A program made the position numbers and the translations under genes. From contig NC_059471.1 of the NCBI RefSeq assembly GCF_018139145.2, positions 217,887,494-217,951,493 of the forward strand: DNA of 64,000 bases. The letters are read 5' to 3'. Under the pieces are notes generated by a model. That model ran no database searches. It had not been told where the DNA came from and saw only the letters and a program-made list of their open reading frames with translations. This stretch comes from Gymnogyps californianus (Eukaryota; Chordata; Aves; Accipitriformes; Cathartidae). This document shows positions 12,507-24,700 of this stretch, piece after piece (within the stretch, counting starts at the first letter, position 1; the number at the start of each line of letters is the position of its first letter).

Positions 12507-13373
12507 GAGAAGAGCTCTTTCAGGATCATACCTAAAAGGATATCTTAAATACACATCAGGGAACAAAACGCGAGGCTGTAGAAAATGTACGATTTGGCAG
12601 GTTAATAAACCGCAACACTTGCGGCAAGCAATCCGTCTGCACCTTCCTCTGGCAAAACCCTGCCTGCTGAGGAGAGTAAGAAGCCTTTCACAATCCACGT
12701 ACCGAACACGGAAAGCTTCAGAAACGTTCCTCATCTGCATGCAAAACGACGTTTTCTCAAGCACTAATCAGTCAGAAGCATCTCTCGGTTACATTAGTTA
12801 TGAATACATTTATAACTGGTTGTGCCAAAATACTTTGTTACAGCTGTTGAGGGATAAAAAAAAAATAAAACAAACACTCAATACACCCTTTATAACTTTC
12901 CTGATCACTAAACACTGGATGCAGAATATGACAATCTTAGTGTTCTAATAGGGCATGTTACCCTTAATAATGTTAATATACAAAGCTTGATGGTGCCAAG
13001 GATCACCTCCTCGATTCTCCCTAGTTACTGTCACACACCTTCCCTTCCTAAGCCTCCTTCTCCCAGTACAAACACACAACTGGTCTGGTGGTTCTTGGTT
13101 GGGTTTTTTTTTCCCCCTCTCTCCCAAATCTGGGTTCAAAAATGATTCCCTCTAGAATACTTCCCCCCCCAAAGTTTAAAAGATCATGTCATTGAACAAA
13201 ATCTCTTTCCTTTTTTTTCCCCTTACTTTTTTGGGGGGGCAGAGGGTGTGTTTTTCTTCTACGGCTTCTAGCAGTTTTAGAGCTTTCCTTTTATAATTAT
13301 AATGGATTTTCCCATCAGATGGGGTTCTGCCTTGTTGTCTTTCATACAGCCTGGTACGTTTTTCATATTTCTT

Positions 13374-13401
13374 GGGGGGGGGGGGGGGGGGGGGGGGGGG
13401 G
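13374..13401. repeat. Poly(G) run, 28 bases
   Basis: Twenty-eight consecutive G on the plus strand (C28 in the AHCYL2 transcript). The true length is uncertain because such runs are error-prone in both sequencing and replication. It would be highly polymorphic and able to form quadruplex structures. Confidence 0.85.
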
Positions 13402-15865
13402 ATCCGTTTAAGATCTACGAGCAATGGCTCCATGGATCACTATCAATACCTATTTCGAGAATCTGTCTCTAGTTTTAACGGGCGGCTAAGCTTCCTCCAG
13501 GACCCTGGCCAAGTCACTCCGTTCTCCACATTTCAGCTTCCCCATCCATAAAGTGGCAATAATATAATAACTTCGAAGAAAGTGCAAAGCTGAAGTCTTC
13601 GGGAGGTTGCGGGGCTCGTCAGAGAACCTGAGCCCTTTACAACAGGTGATGCAACTAAATCTCACTGGAGCTGAACTTCAGATCAGTCACCATGTTTAGC
13701 AGCGTTCATAAGAGCTTGCTTGGAAATGGGATTTAACGAGCACGGCAGAAGCAAAATTGAAAGGAGCAATTTAAAAGACCAAAAATTCTAAGTAACGCTG
13801 GTTCTAACAAAGAATGTCCACGCATTTAAATGTAACCTACTGAGATAATGGAAGAAAAAGTCTGAAGAATCAAACGTGGGTGGGCTTAAAAAAAAAAAAA
13901 GGGAAAGCCTAGTGAAAAGTCCAAGCTAATGGAGAATGTGGGAAGAGAGGTAATCAAGACTGCCTTCAGCTGCCTCTGCACAAAAAGGTTAATAGCTGAG
14001 CCATTTGGAATCTCAGCAAGTTTCTGTCTATAATTTTCATGATAAAAGAGAATGCATCTGACATTTATTAGCTCGACTGATGCTCACACTTGAGATAGAG
14101 ACTTGCAGACTGACTCAAGGTCTTCAAGTTTAAAAAAAAAGCTGAACTATTTGTAATACACACAACAAGGCAACGGTATTACACAAATAATATCGCTACA
14201 TAACCCTCTTAGACGAAATCTGACTCAAACGTAGCTCATGGCCCTCTAAACGTTCTTCCATCTCTAGTAGGGAAGCACAGAAGCATCCCAGCACGCACAG
14301 ATCCATCAGCCCGGCAGAGCGCATTGCTTTCAGGAACTCAGCTGTGCACTGCGACTTGCATCAAGATGTGGAAGATTTGTGCCAAGAATGGTATAATGAG
14401 ATGTTTGAGCTCAGTCAAGATCACATCAGAGATCTCAGACGATGTACCCTCAGCACTGGAAGAGACGGCCGTGCCTCTATCGGTTCAAATCGCCTGGGAA
14501 ATCGCTAGCCCTACCTGAAAGCAGTTCTGCTTATGCAATATTAGAAGTTAATTTAAACGCAGTGACTAGTGAATAGAGACATCACAAAAGATACAGATCC
14601 CTGTCTGGTTAACCACAGTAAGACACACCATAAATAGGAATGGAGATGTAATTCCCTTCAGATCCGCAGAGACAGTACCTCAAAGCCAGAGGTTTAATTA
14701 AGTCAAGTCTCGCACGGTTCTGCTGGAGAACGGAAAGTGCAAGCAAGGCGTTTGTCCTGCATCCAGGGTGAGAGGCTGGGGTATATCGACAAATTATGCC
14801 AGGGAAGCCAGTGTCTGCACAGCGTATAGCTCTTCCTACCGGGAGTTACGGCAGGCTATTTTGGGTATACTTTGTATAAAAGCTGCCAGGTTTTTTGAAC
14901 TTATTCTTAGGTGAAGTTCATTTGATACGGGCAGATAGAGAAGCCAACTTTCGGTATGTCAGGGGTTGTCGAAGAGCTCAAATCAAGCAAACAAAACAAA
15001 AAGAATCCACCCAATTTCACTGGTGTTATGGCACATAATAAAAGCCAAGTGTGTGACTTTGAGCTAACAACACTTTGTGGCGTTTCCATTTGCAAAGACA
15101 TACGGGCCTTTTATAAGGACTGTTTTCAAAATTTGGGATTAGGTTTTGAATATAAACCGGACTGAGCCAGATTAAAGATTTGCCCCCAAAACACTGATCT
15201 GAACTGCATTCAAGGTCAAGCTCGCATTCATGCGCATTCTTTTAAAAATTATATATACATTAAAAAACAATAATGTATTGTTTACAGAAACAAAGCAGCT
15301 GGTAGATGCCAAGGCCAACAAGTGAGATAAATTAGAAAGCCTTCAGATTAAAACTACCAAGAAGCTGAAGCCAATAGAAAAAAAAAAAAAGTCTAACATT
15401 TCACTTGAAACTACTCATTATAGCAGCAAGAATCACATGAAGTGTACGCAAGAATATACCATGTAATTACCACGCAAAGGCCGACTCGCAAGACACACTG
15501 CTGCACTGGGCAGAGGAAAGGAGAGGAGGGAGAAACGACACCTCACTTCTTTTCTGTGCATACCGGTGGGGTCAAAGCACGAGCGATACAGCTAACCTGC
15601 ACAAAACCTTACCCTCAAACAGGAACAGTCGACGTGGATTTGCACAGCACTGTGCTGTGCGAGAGCTGTGGTAAAGACGATACTGCATAATGTGCTTTAC
15701 AGACACAGGTGACTGGTATACAGGCTAGGAGAGCATAGAAGGGAAAGGAAAATTAGGGGGGGGGGAAAGGCCCAGATGACTGTCGTGGCATGCTGAGGGG
15801 TCCCTCAAGTTTTCCCCGAGCGCTAGATGCTGTGCCATCTACCACTCACCCGACGCAGGCACTTA

Positions 15866-16100
15866 GCCCAAGTATAGGCTTATTGGATATTAGGAAAAAT
15901 TTCTTCACTGAAAGGGTTATCGAGCACTGGGACAGGCTGCCCAGGGAACTGGTAGAGCCACTGTCCCTGGAGGGATTTAAAAGACGTGTAGACATGGCGC
16001 TTAGGGAAATGGTTTAGTGGTGGACTTGGCAGTGCTAGGTGAACGGTTGGACTCGATGACCTGAAAGGTCTTTTCCAACCCAAACGATTCTATGATTCTA
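15866..16100 (+). mobile_element. CR1 LINE 3' fragment, plus orientation, different subfamily
   Basis: About 235 bp. It runs from GGATATTAGGAAAAATTTCT through GGACAGGCTGCCCAGGGA and GTCCCTGGAGGGATTTAAAA to ACTCGATGACCTGAAAGGTC and the terminus ACGATTCTATGATTCTA. The diagnostic bases differ from the copies at 9.7 and 10.1 kb, so it belongs to another CR1 subfamily. It is antisense to AHCYL2 and non-coding. Confidence 0.93.
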
Positions 16101-16510
16101 CAGCACAAGGCAGCCGGTGACAATCATGTACCTCTGCCTGCTGCCCCAGGACAGCATCAGCAGAAGAGGTCAGAGCTCAAGAAGCCGCTGGCTGTCACCC
16201 AGCACTTTGTAGGCACAGATCCCATCAGCCGAGCTGCGTTTCACTTCCACGGTTTCTACCAGGTATTTCCATACAGTTGCACTAGTCTATACTTTCGGGA
16301 GCTGGAGCTATAATGTTTACTCTGCCAAAGGTCCTCTAGAGCTTACGGCTGCGTTTTCAGAAGAGTCTTCAACACTCGAGCCAGGTGACCTGTTAAAAAG
16401 CATAGGGTGGGATGCTACGTTCCCCTACCTTACAGGGAACAATGTACCCTTTCCCTCTTCTGGATTTGCACACAGTCAAAAAAGCAATTTAAACAGCCAA
16501 AAAAAAAAAA

Positions 16511-16532
16511 GGGGGGGTGGGGGGTGGGGTGG
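16511..16532 (+). repeat. G-rich cluster, candidate quadruplex
   Basis: Runs of 7, 6, 4 and 2 G are separated by single T residues, directly after an A12 run. Three long runs plus a short one, or splitting of the longer runs, satisfy the usual quadruplex pattern on the plus strand. Confidence 0.6.
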
Positions 16533-18733
16533 TCGTGTCCTAATCTTTGGGGCAAAGGAAAGGAATAGTGATAACCAGCTGTTCAACAACAGCAGCATTA
16601 ATTTAAGAGCTGTGAATAAAGGCAAGCTACAAAAGGTATTTCCAGATTTTATCTAACTTCTTAAAAAAATAAATAAATACTACAGTGAGGTGGTTTTTTT
16701 ATTTAATAAAGATCTAATCGGCAGGCCTCAATAGTTTCCTTAAAAAGCAGCTCAAACTGCTTTTCACCCCCATTGTTCATGACTTTTCCAACAGCACTTG
16801 CTCTGGAGAGGAACCCAGGATGTAGGCAGTTCAGCTCTGTATTTCAACAGAGTAACCTCCCTAATTACAGCTCTCAACAGTAGCTCTTAATTACACTCCA
16901 CTCCTGAGCTCTTGTTTACTCGATTGGGGCTGCAGCAAGACCTTTACAATTCACTTTCCAAACCAAGTTGGTAAGGTTTGTTGCAAAGGCTCCACTTTCT
17001 TGTTAGGCCAGAAAAGAGACCAGGCTTTGGCTATGTCCTGGGACATCCTTTAAGTCATGTCTTCCACATTTATAGCCAACACAGGGTTCATATTTCAGTT
17101 TAAATCTTTAGGATCCACCACAATGTAAAAATACTACTTCTATATCGAGAACCACAAAAAAAAAATGGCCAAATCCTTTAATGAAACACAAAAATATTTT
17201 AAAAATGCATTTACAATTTGTCTCAGGCACTCAAATCATATGAATGGGCTATAATCTAGACCCCAAACTCTACACATGTGCATACATGGAATATCAAAAG
17301 CTGCTTGCGACAATTTAGCTTCTCTGAATGGTTTCTCATTAACCGTGATGCGCTCCCTCTTCTAGAGCCACGCTTCATTTGTTGCTGCTCCAGATTTCTT
17401 TGGAAAAACACTGTCTATTTGAGGGGCTTTTTACCACTGATCTCCACCCGAGCATCCCAAAGCTGCTGCACCCAACTGTCAGCTAAAGCAGTCTGTGAAA
17501 AGAAAGCTTTGCCAAGGGCAGCGTTCCCTCTGCGCTCCCAGCCCACAATCCAACCCGGGGCGGCTCACCATTCCCCCCGAGCAAGTGACCCCCATTTCTC
17601 CAGAGCCTTACAGAAGGCAGTCTCTGGAAGTTACACTTTAGATCTGGTTTGGGTCTGAAATGCCCTCTGAAATCTTTCAAAGGGAGAGAAGGATGAAACA
17701 AAAAAGTCTTCTGCTTCATCCTGGAAATAAGTTAATGTTCCAAGTCTGAGACTAATGTCATGTCTCACCTGATGAAGAACAATTTCTTACTTGGACCAAT
17801 AACTTGGAAAAAAAAATTTTTACAGCCAGAATTTTTACTAGCAGGCAAAACAGGCACGGCCATTTGGACGGCAAGAAGAAAGTCACCTCTCACCCAGCCC
17901 AAAGGCCGCCTGTTATCTGGATGCTCTCTTCAACAGTTCACTTCCTCGTAATTTCTCCTTACTCAGCTGAAGCAAGGGAAAGCATTCACATCTCCACACG
18001 ACTTTTCACAATCCCATATTCTTGCGACAGGACGCTGTTCATCTACAGCCTAATTTCCCTCACCCATTTAACCCCTTACTTCCAACTAGACTTCAAAGAT
18101 TTAATTTTCACTGTACAGATCCTCTTTGTCCTTTCTCTGTGTCTGGGCTTCCTTCTACTCATCACCTAGGCAAGACACTGCTCCTGTAAAGTCATCACCT
18201 AGCCACCACACTGATCCAGTCCTTTACAGATCAGCCACTGCTACTCTCCTACATATATTTTTTTCCTTTGATAAGCTTCATCAACTACTGCGTATGTATC
18301 TTCCAATACAAAAATGCTAACAGTGTAGCACAATAATCCAAGTAATGTCTTGAGCTGTAATAAAAAGCAGCCCTTAATTGTTGTATACGAATGAACTGGA
18401 ACGGTTCTGCTGGCTCAGTGAGTCCGCAGCCTCTCGCAGTTGCAGGCACTGAGCCCCACGGTCCTTTCCATCAGCCGCTCGGGCTTCATTTCAGGCAACC
18501 TCAGCCCACACCATCCTGTCCTGTACAAATTCCTCCGTCATCTCAGCATTATCTGGCTTGTTCACAGCATTAAAACTCTGCTTGCATCGCTGTGATGCGG
18601 GCAGGTCTCAGTTGCCTGACAACACGATGCTATACAATTTATCTGTACATGTATCAGCCAAACAACATGCCTCAAGAATAGTCTCAGTGTCTCAAAAGAA
18701 TTGCAGCCTGGCTAGCCTGTACTGTTCCAAATT

Positions 18734-18752
18734 GGGGGGGGGGGGGGGGGGG
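18734..18752. repeat. Poly(G) run, 19 bases
   Basis: Nineteen consecutive G on the plus strand. Like the 28-G run at 13.4 kb, its exact length should be treated as uncertain. Confidence 0.85.
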
Positions 18753-21700
18753 AAATCTCTGCAAATAGGATGTAAATCCCATTAAAAGGCAAAGCAAGTT
18801 TTTGTTCCCAACATTTACAGACAAACGAAAAAAGGCTAACTGCACTGAAGTGTAAACGTACATATTTTTAGTGGAAAGAAAAGGAAGAAAGATGAATTTG
18901 AGCTACAGCACACCAAACACCCTGACTCTGCAAAGGGCTAAGCATGTTTAATTGTGCACTTTAAGAGCGATGCAATTAATACCAGGCCATTTCAAATTAG
19001 ACTTTAAATCTCTGCCAGATTTGTGAGCCAGTCAGTGAATCTGTCCAACTGCCCCAAAGGGTCAGGAACTGCTTCAAGTGATATTGTTCCCTTATACAGG
19101 ATTGAAACTTCGGTTAGCGTAGCTTCCTACCTCTGTGAAACCAACCGTCTCTGTCAAACAACGTACAGGATCAAGGGCATCTTATGATGGAAGAAACAGC
19201 CAAGATGATGATGTGTTGGAAGAAAAGTTAAACTCTGCTATATATGTTGGTCAAATATTGATCTTCAGCACTCCCTAATGCATTAAACCCTTTTATTTTA
19301 GGTAGATCTTGCTCACAAGCGTTATATTGATGTGAGATCCAAGAGACAACACCACTTGTTGCAACACGAATATGTCAGTTTTCAGCAAAGAATCTGTACA
19401 TGCGTCATTAAAATCCAACCCACTACAAAAGAAGTCTCCAAGAAATAAAGCAGCTGTGCAAGACTGATTAAAAAAAAATTACTCCTTCACCCAAATGTTC
19501 CTTTCCAATCTCTCAAGTTCTATCTTCATATGAGCACCATTGTCTCTTCTTAAGGGCTTTCAAAAAATGAAAATTAAAGGAAATGCCAAAGGCGAAGTGT
19601 TTTTCTCTTCTCTTCCAGTATTCAAAAACTCCATGAAAGCTAAAAGATGGCACGTTCATTACAAGACACAGGATGGAAAGGAAATCGCCTCCCTATTTCA
19701 GTCTCTATCAGCTACACTGGTAAGTCCTTTTCTGCTAATCAGCATTTTCTCAAAGCTTTCAGTAGGAAAAAACCCTGTTATCCAAGATCACAGCTGTAAT
19801 AATTTGGCTGTAAAAAAAAAAATAAAAGAAACAATGAAAGCCTGGGAGTGCTGGCCTTGAGACAAAAGTTACTAAAGCTAATGGGCGAGCATTACCCATA
19901 ATAATGCATTTTTTGCAACCAGAATATTCAACAGTTTAAAATGCATTTCAGAAATGTACATTGTCATTCCCAATTTAGACCAAGCCCCAAATCCAGATTT
20001 TGCTCGAAACAGGCTAGCAACAATAAATACCTTACAGTTGCCCTAGCTCCCAATGAACCAAACATTAAAATGCTTTTTTTTCTTTTAAAGTATTAGAAAT
20101 CCCAAGCCAAGGGATTCTGCGTGCAAAGGTGGGCACTGAAATCCGCTATAAACAACGGGGCTTTGCCGTGCAAAACTGAGCAAAGACAGAGAAATTAAAA
20201 ACCACCAAACTTAAGCTTATTTAAAGAATTAGATACAGCCAACATTTAGAAGATACCCAATGGATGATCATAAGGTTTTACAGTCCGAGCAGAGGCTCAG
20301 CTCTGCAGCGGCCACCTTATTCTCCTCCAGCAAGCTCAGGAGATGCTGCCACACAGCAGGTAACGGCCACCTCACCGAGAAAGCTGGAGATGCCGTTCCA
20401 TGGGCACGTCGCAGCTGGTCTGACTGGAGATTGCTGCTGCGAGGGGCAGCCACAGCTTCACCCTGGCACCAGCGCTACCCTTCGTGGAAGGGGTTGCATC
20501 AAGGAAACCACTTTGCCCCTAAAAAAACACCTGAAGGAGTTTCTTGAATCCGTAATTACCTGAAAGGGGACCACAAAGTTGTGGCCAGAGCGCACTGCCA
20601 GATGGACGGGCGCCTGCAGCTTGGTGGCCAGCCTTCAAGTAGATGTGGAACTACAGCCTGAGAGAGGTTCAACTAGCTAAATTAATCTCAAGGCTAGATT
20701 AAGCCAAATGTGGGTGAGATCCTTCTTCTTACCTCTGGCCCGGTGGGTATTGCCATCGCCCTGCTTCCACCATCACTGGTGCTCCTCTGACCTCCACTGA
20801 CTCAAAGAGCTAAATCAACAGAAAACGTGATGTTTCTGGTAGCACCTTTTGTGAAGGCAATGAAAAAGGAGCTGCTATTCAATAATCTAAGCACACACCG
20901 AGTACCAACTGCAAAGAAAACAGTATCTAACTCATGGTCAAGATATACTATCAACAGTCCTTATTTCTGTTTCACTTCTGGACCGTGAACGTGATGCTCT
21001 CCAGCCAGATGTACACAACCCCTGGGAAGCTTTGCTCGCTTTTCTGCTAGACTTGAACCACGCAACACATCAGAAACCACTGAAAGCTCTGCAAGGACTC
21101 GATCTGTCCGCACATGGGAGTGTTTGGGATTAGCCACCGCTAGCTCCCCACGTGGTTATCGTTACTGAGAACGAGAATGCCCCCAAATGCGTCCTGGGGA
21201 ATAGCTAATGCACTTTAAAATTTGTTCTACCTTAGTAAAAAGTGGCTTAAACGCAGAAAAGTTCTAACACGTTTTTAAACTGGTTTTATTAGCCGAGCCG
21301 CTGCATGTAGTAAACGTGCCATCTTTCCAAAAACTGAACAATTCTTCAAAGTGTTCGTGAAGAACCTTCTTTTTATATCTCACTTTTATACTTTGGCTGG
21401 TTCTTCATATAAGGAAAAAGCACTAAAAAGCTTCGCAAAACTTGCTTCAACGACACTTCACATTTTTAATTTTGACAGATGTTTGCTATACCAGACATAA
21501 AAAAATTTATTCAATTTTATGGTTTTTCTTTTGTTAATTTTAACTGAATTCAGGGCACACGGCAAGGTGCAGAAGAGCAAGTCCACTGCAGGCTAGGCCT
21601 CCAAACGCTGGTTTTTGTCAACCATCAGAAGGAAAACTGCAAAGTATCACAAGCAGATTTCAAAGTTAATGAATAAGCAAATACTTCCTAAAGCCATTTA

Positions 21701-24700
21701 CTCATGTTTGTAGATAATGATCTCACTGCACTGGTTTCAGCTCAATTATCCTTTTGAAGATTCTCTTTGTTGCCACATAAAAAAAAAAAACAAATGCTTT
21801 AAAAATACTAAACTATTTTATAGCAAAGGGCAAGTTTTATGGTTAAGGCATCGGAATACACAAAGCACTACTTAGGAGAGACTGTGGTCTGTACTGCCGT
21901 GCTGAAGAGCATGCCCAGCAGTTATATTTATCACAGAGACTCTGCACCTCGGTGCTCAGAAGGTTCTGCCACTGCATCCACACGATGGCAAGCAAGCCAA
22001 TACTTGGATAAGGAGGCGAAATCTAACACCTTTTTAATCCAATAGCTGTAAAGCAAGCCTCAATTAGAGTGGTTTACATTAATACACATCCTCATTCTGG
22101 TAGGACTGCCAAAGCTGTTAAGAAACCCACGGGGTGAGTTAAGTAATGCCAAGTGACCCATTTCCCTCAAGAGGTACTTGCTTAAAGTCATCCCTACAAA
22201 ACGCAAAAGCGCCAACTGTATTTTCATCACAACTAATTTAAATAAACATTTAAATAAACACATTTAAAAACCAAAACAATCTTTGGATAAAGGAATGGGA
22301 GCCAAAGCAAAAAGTTGATTTCTCAGTCTCCTCCTGGCAAAAAGGAAAGCTGGATCTTGTTTTAAAGGCACCTATCTGCCTGGGCAGCAGGTTATGACAC
22401 CGGCTTTACATTCAGCTTTCCAATTAATTTGGGGGAGGAGATAAAGGTCAAGACAACAAAATTAAGTTAATGGCAGATTTTTCATTCTCAGGAATAGCTG
22501 ATATCAACTCAGCTATCAAATTCTTCGATTTTTCTTTTCCCAATACCCTGACAGTCATCGGTAGGACAGAAAGCATTTCAGTTAACGAGATTATATCAGC
22601 CCCAACTCATTACTCTTCACTGCTCTACTCTCATTTATTTACTTTGCCAGCATCTTCAATGCTAAATAAGAACTAGAAAGGAAAGTGCTCAATATGTTTG
22701 CATATGGCAGCTGAAATAGTCCACTCACTAGTGTTAACTCAAGAAAAGTTAATACCAAAGTGGCTTCAGGGAAAGAAATTTCTTGAAATTTCTTCCGTGA
22801 AACCATATTTGTGAAAGCCATCTGAAGTTATCATGAAGTAATGTTTTTAACCTGAGTCTCTACAGTGCACTGAGGGAAAGCAAGTTCTGTAATCAGGCAG
22901 TCTCACGATGAAGGGTTTGTACCTCTACTGCAAAATCTGGAAAAGGTTGAAAGTCATCACTGTAACATCACTTTTTTCACTGAAAAACAATTCATAGCCC
23001 GTGTCGCCACAGGATTTTCATGCAGTTCTTCTGTGGGTACACATTTCTGATTATTACTCTTGATCTGCTTCAGTTACCACAAAAATGATCTTCATTCAAA
23101 ACAGCAAATTATTAATAGTTGGTTCCTTGCTATACTGGGGAAAACACTGACTGCACAGACATTGAATTTAACAATATTCTTCTTCATACAACAGAGAACA
23201 CAGGGAGTACCATCAGGAAAAGCACCCCAAAGCTCTCGCTCTCGACTGCTTGGGCAAGAAAGGTTGTTTCTTGGAAGAAACTAATGGACAACTGCAGTGG
23301 AAATAGAGAACAACCGTGTTGGAAGGTCAACCCAACCCAAGGACAACCCAAACACCACGGCAAATAACGCAAATGGACACTGGAGTAAGAAGGATTAATG
23401 GCGCTGTAGCACCACAAATCTTTAAACAAAAATCCCTCAAGCTTACAAGACTACAAAGCAGAAGGTTTTTGCTTAATCACTCAAGGAGACAAGTGTTAAA
23501 AATCAATCCACCAATGGGCAGTGAGAGGAGAACCCCACGGCTCTCCCCCGAAGGCCTGCTCTCATGACGTTCTACAGCAAACACATGCCTTGCATCTTCA
23601 GAAATTTGGGAATATCATCAAGCACAGACTCTGAGCAGCAAAGGTCTGCAAAACATCAAGCCTTAAATCAGTAATTAACATACTACGCACAGAATCTTAC
23701 AGCGTGTTTATCACTGTAGTTATGCGCTTGCCAATAATGTTAGTTAGATTCCTCTAAACGTCTGTCAAGTTTGTTTTCATCTTCTTCCCAAAGAAATGAA
23801 TCTTGCCTTTGGCACCGGCATTGTTTTATAGAGTGGTTCTGTAACTCAGATGCTGCTGTGTATGCGCGGGAGCGGGGTTTTAACAACCATGCACAGGGAA
23901 TAGCGTGAAGTCAGATACCCAACAAGAGTCTCCCCCACAAAATAGCCATCCTTTCTGATAAAAGGATTTGACGGCACCAAAGCTCATCAATGTTCCTTGG
24001 AGAATTTCAGGCAGAACTTTAGACATCTTGGCACCAGGCTGAGGAGTGCCTTGAAGAAAAGGATCAAGACCCTAAATCTGATTTGATGTTTTATAGAGAG
24101 CGGATAAGCAAACTCAGTGCTCTCACAGCAGACTGCATTTCTGCACAGTTACGCTGCAGCATTCAGCATCAGTTGGAACTCCCTAGGGGTGAGGTTTCAT
24201 GTCCAAATAAAACCTGTCGGCTGATAGCAATGAGAGCAAAAATTACTGAAGCTCTGGGTCTTGCTGTGTTAGAAACAAAACCTGTGTACCTATACCAGGA
24301 CTTATTCTGCTACTATTTTTCCAAAGAACTTACCACAACGTCAGGTAGCCTTTTGAAAGAGCAGCACTGCTGAAACGCTAGCATAAATGCAGCTCATAGA
24401 GCTAATGCAGCCTCCGTGCTCTACGTTCCTATTCATCATCCTTCTATTTATCATACCAATGCGAAACATTTACAAAACAGTCTTCAGTGAACACGGCCCA
24501 TTAAAAAGAACTGCAAAGTCATCACACTTCCAGTGATAAATAATGTCTTCTGGCAGGGAGCTAATACAGGATAATACCTTGTTTTCTGTAGCAGCTTTTC
24601 CTCAAATAAAATATATGGTCTCGATCAGCAGTAAGATCTTGCACAGTCTTCCCCCTCTAACAGTAAAAGCGAGCTCCGGAGTGCTGCTCAGCTCTAAATG

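Larger units (their letters stand above)
10430..15865 (-). other. AHCYL2: AHCYL2 intron 1, segment without genes
   Basis: This AT-rich segment holds an A17 run (12,490-12,506), a G28 run (13,374-13,401) and A13 runs near 13,888 and 15,376. The longest open frame, 154 codons from 12,484, starts inside the A17 run and has no family resemblance. No gene was found. Confidence 0.55.

Noticed and set aside
12484..12948. A 154-codon plus-strand frame
   Set aside because: It starts inside an A17 homopolymer and encodes no recognisable family; it is intronic noise.
23310..23360. A GTTGGAAGGTCAACCCAACCC stretch resembling a CR1 end
   Set aside because: The match is short, lacks the neighbouring CR1 blocks and terminal TTCTATGATTCTA, and may be coincidental.
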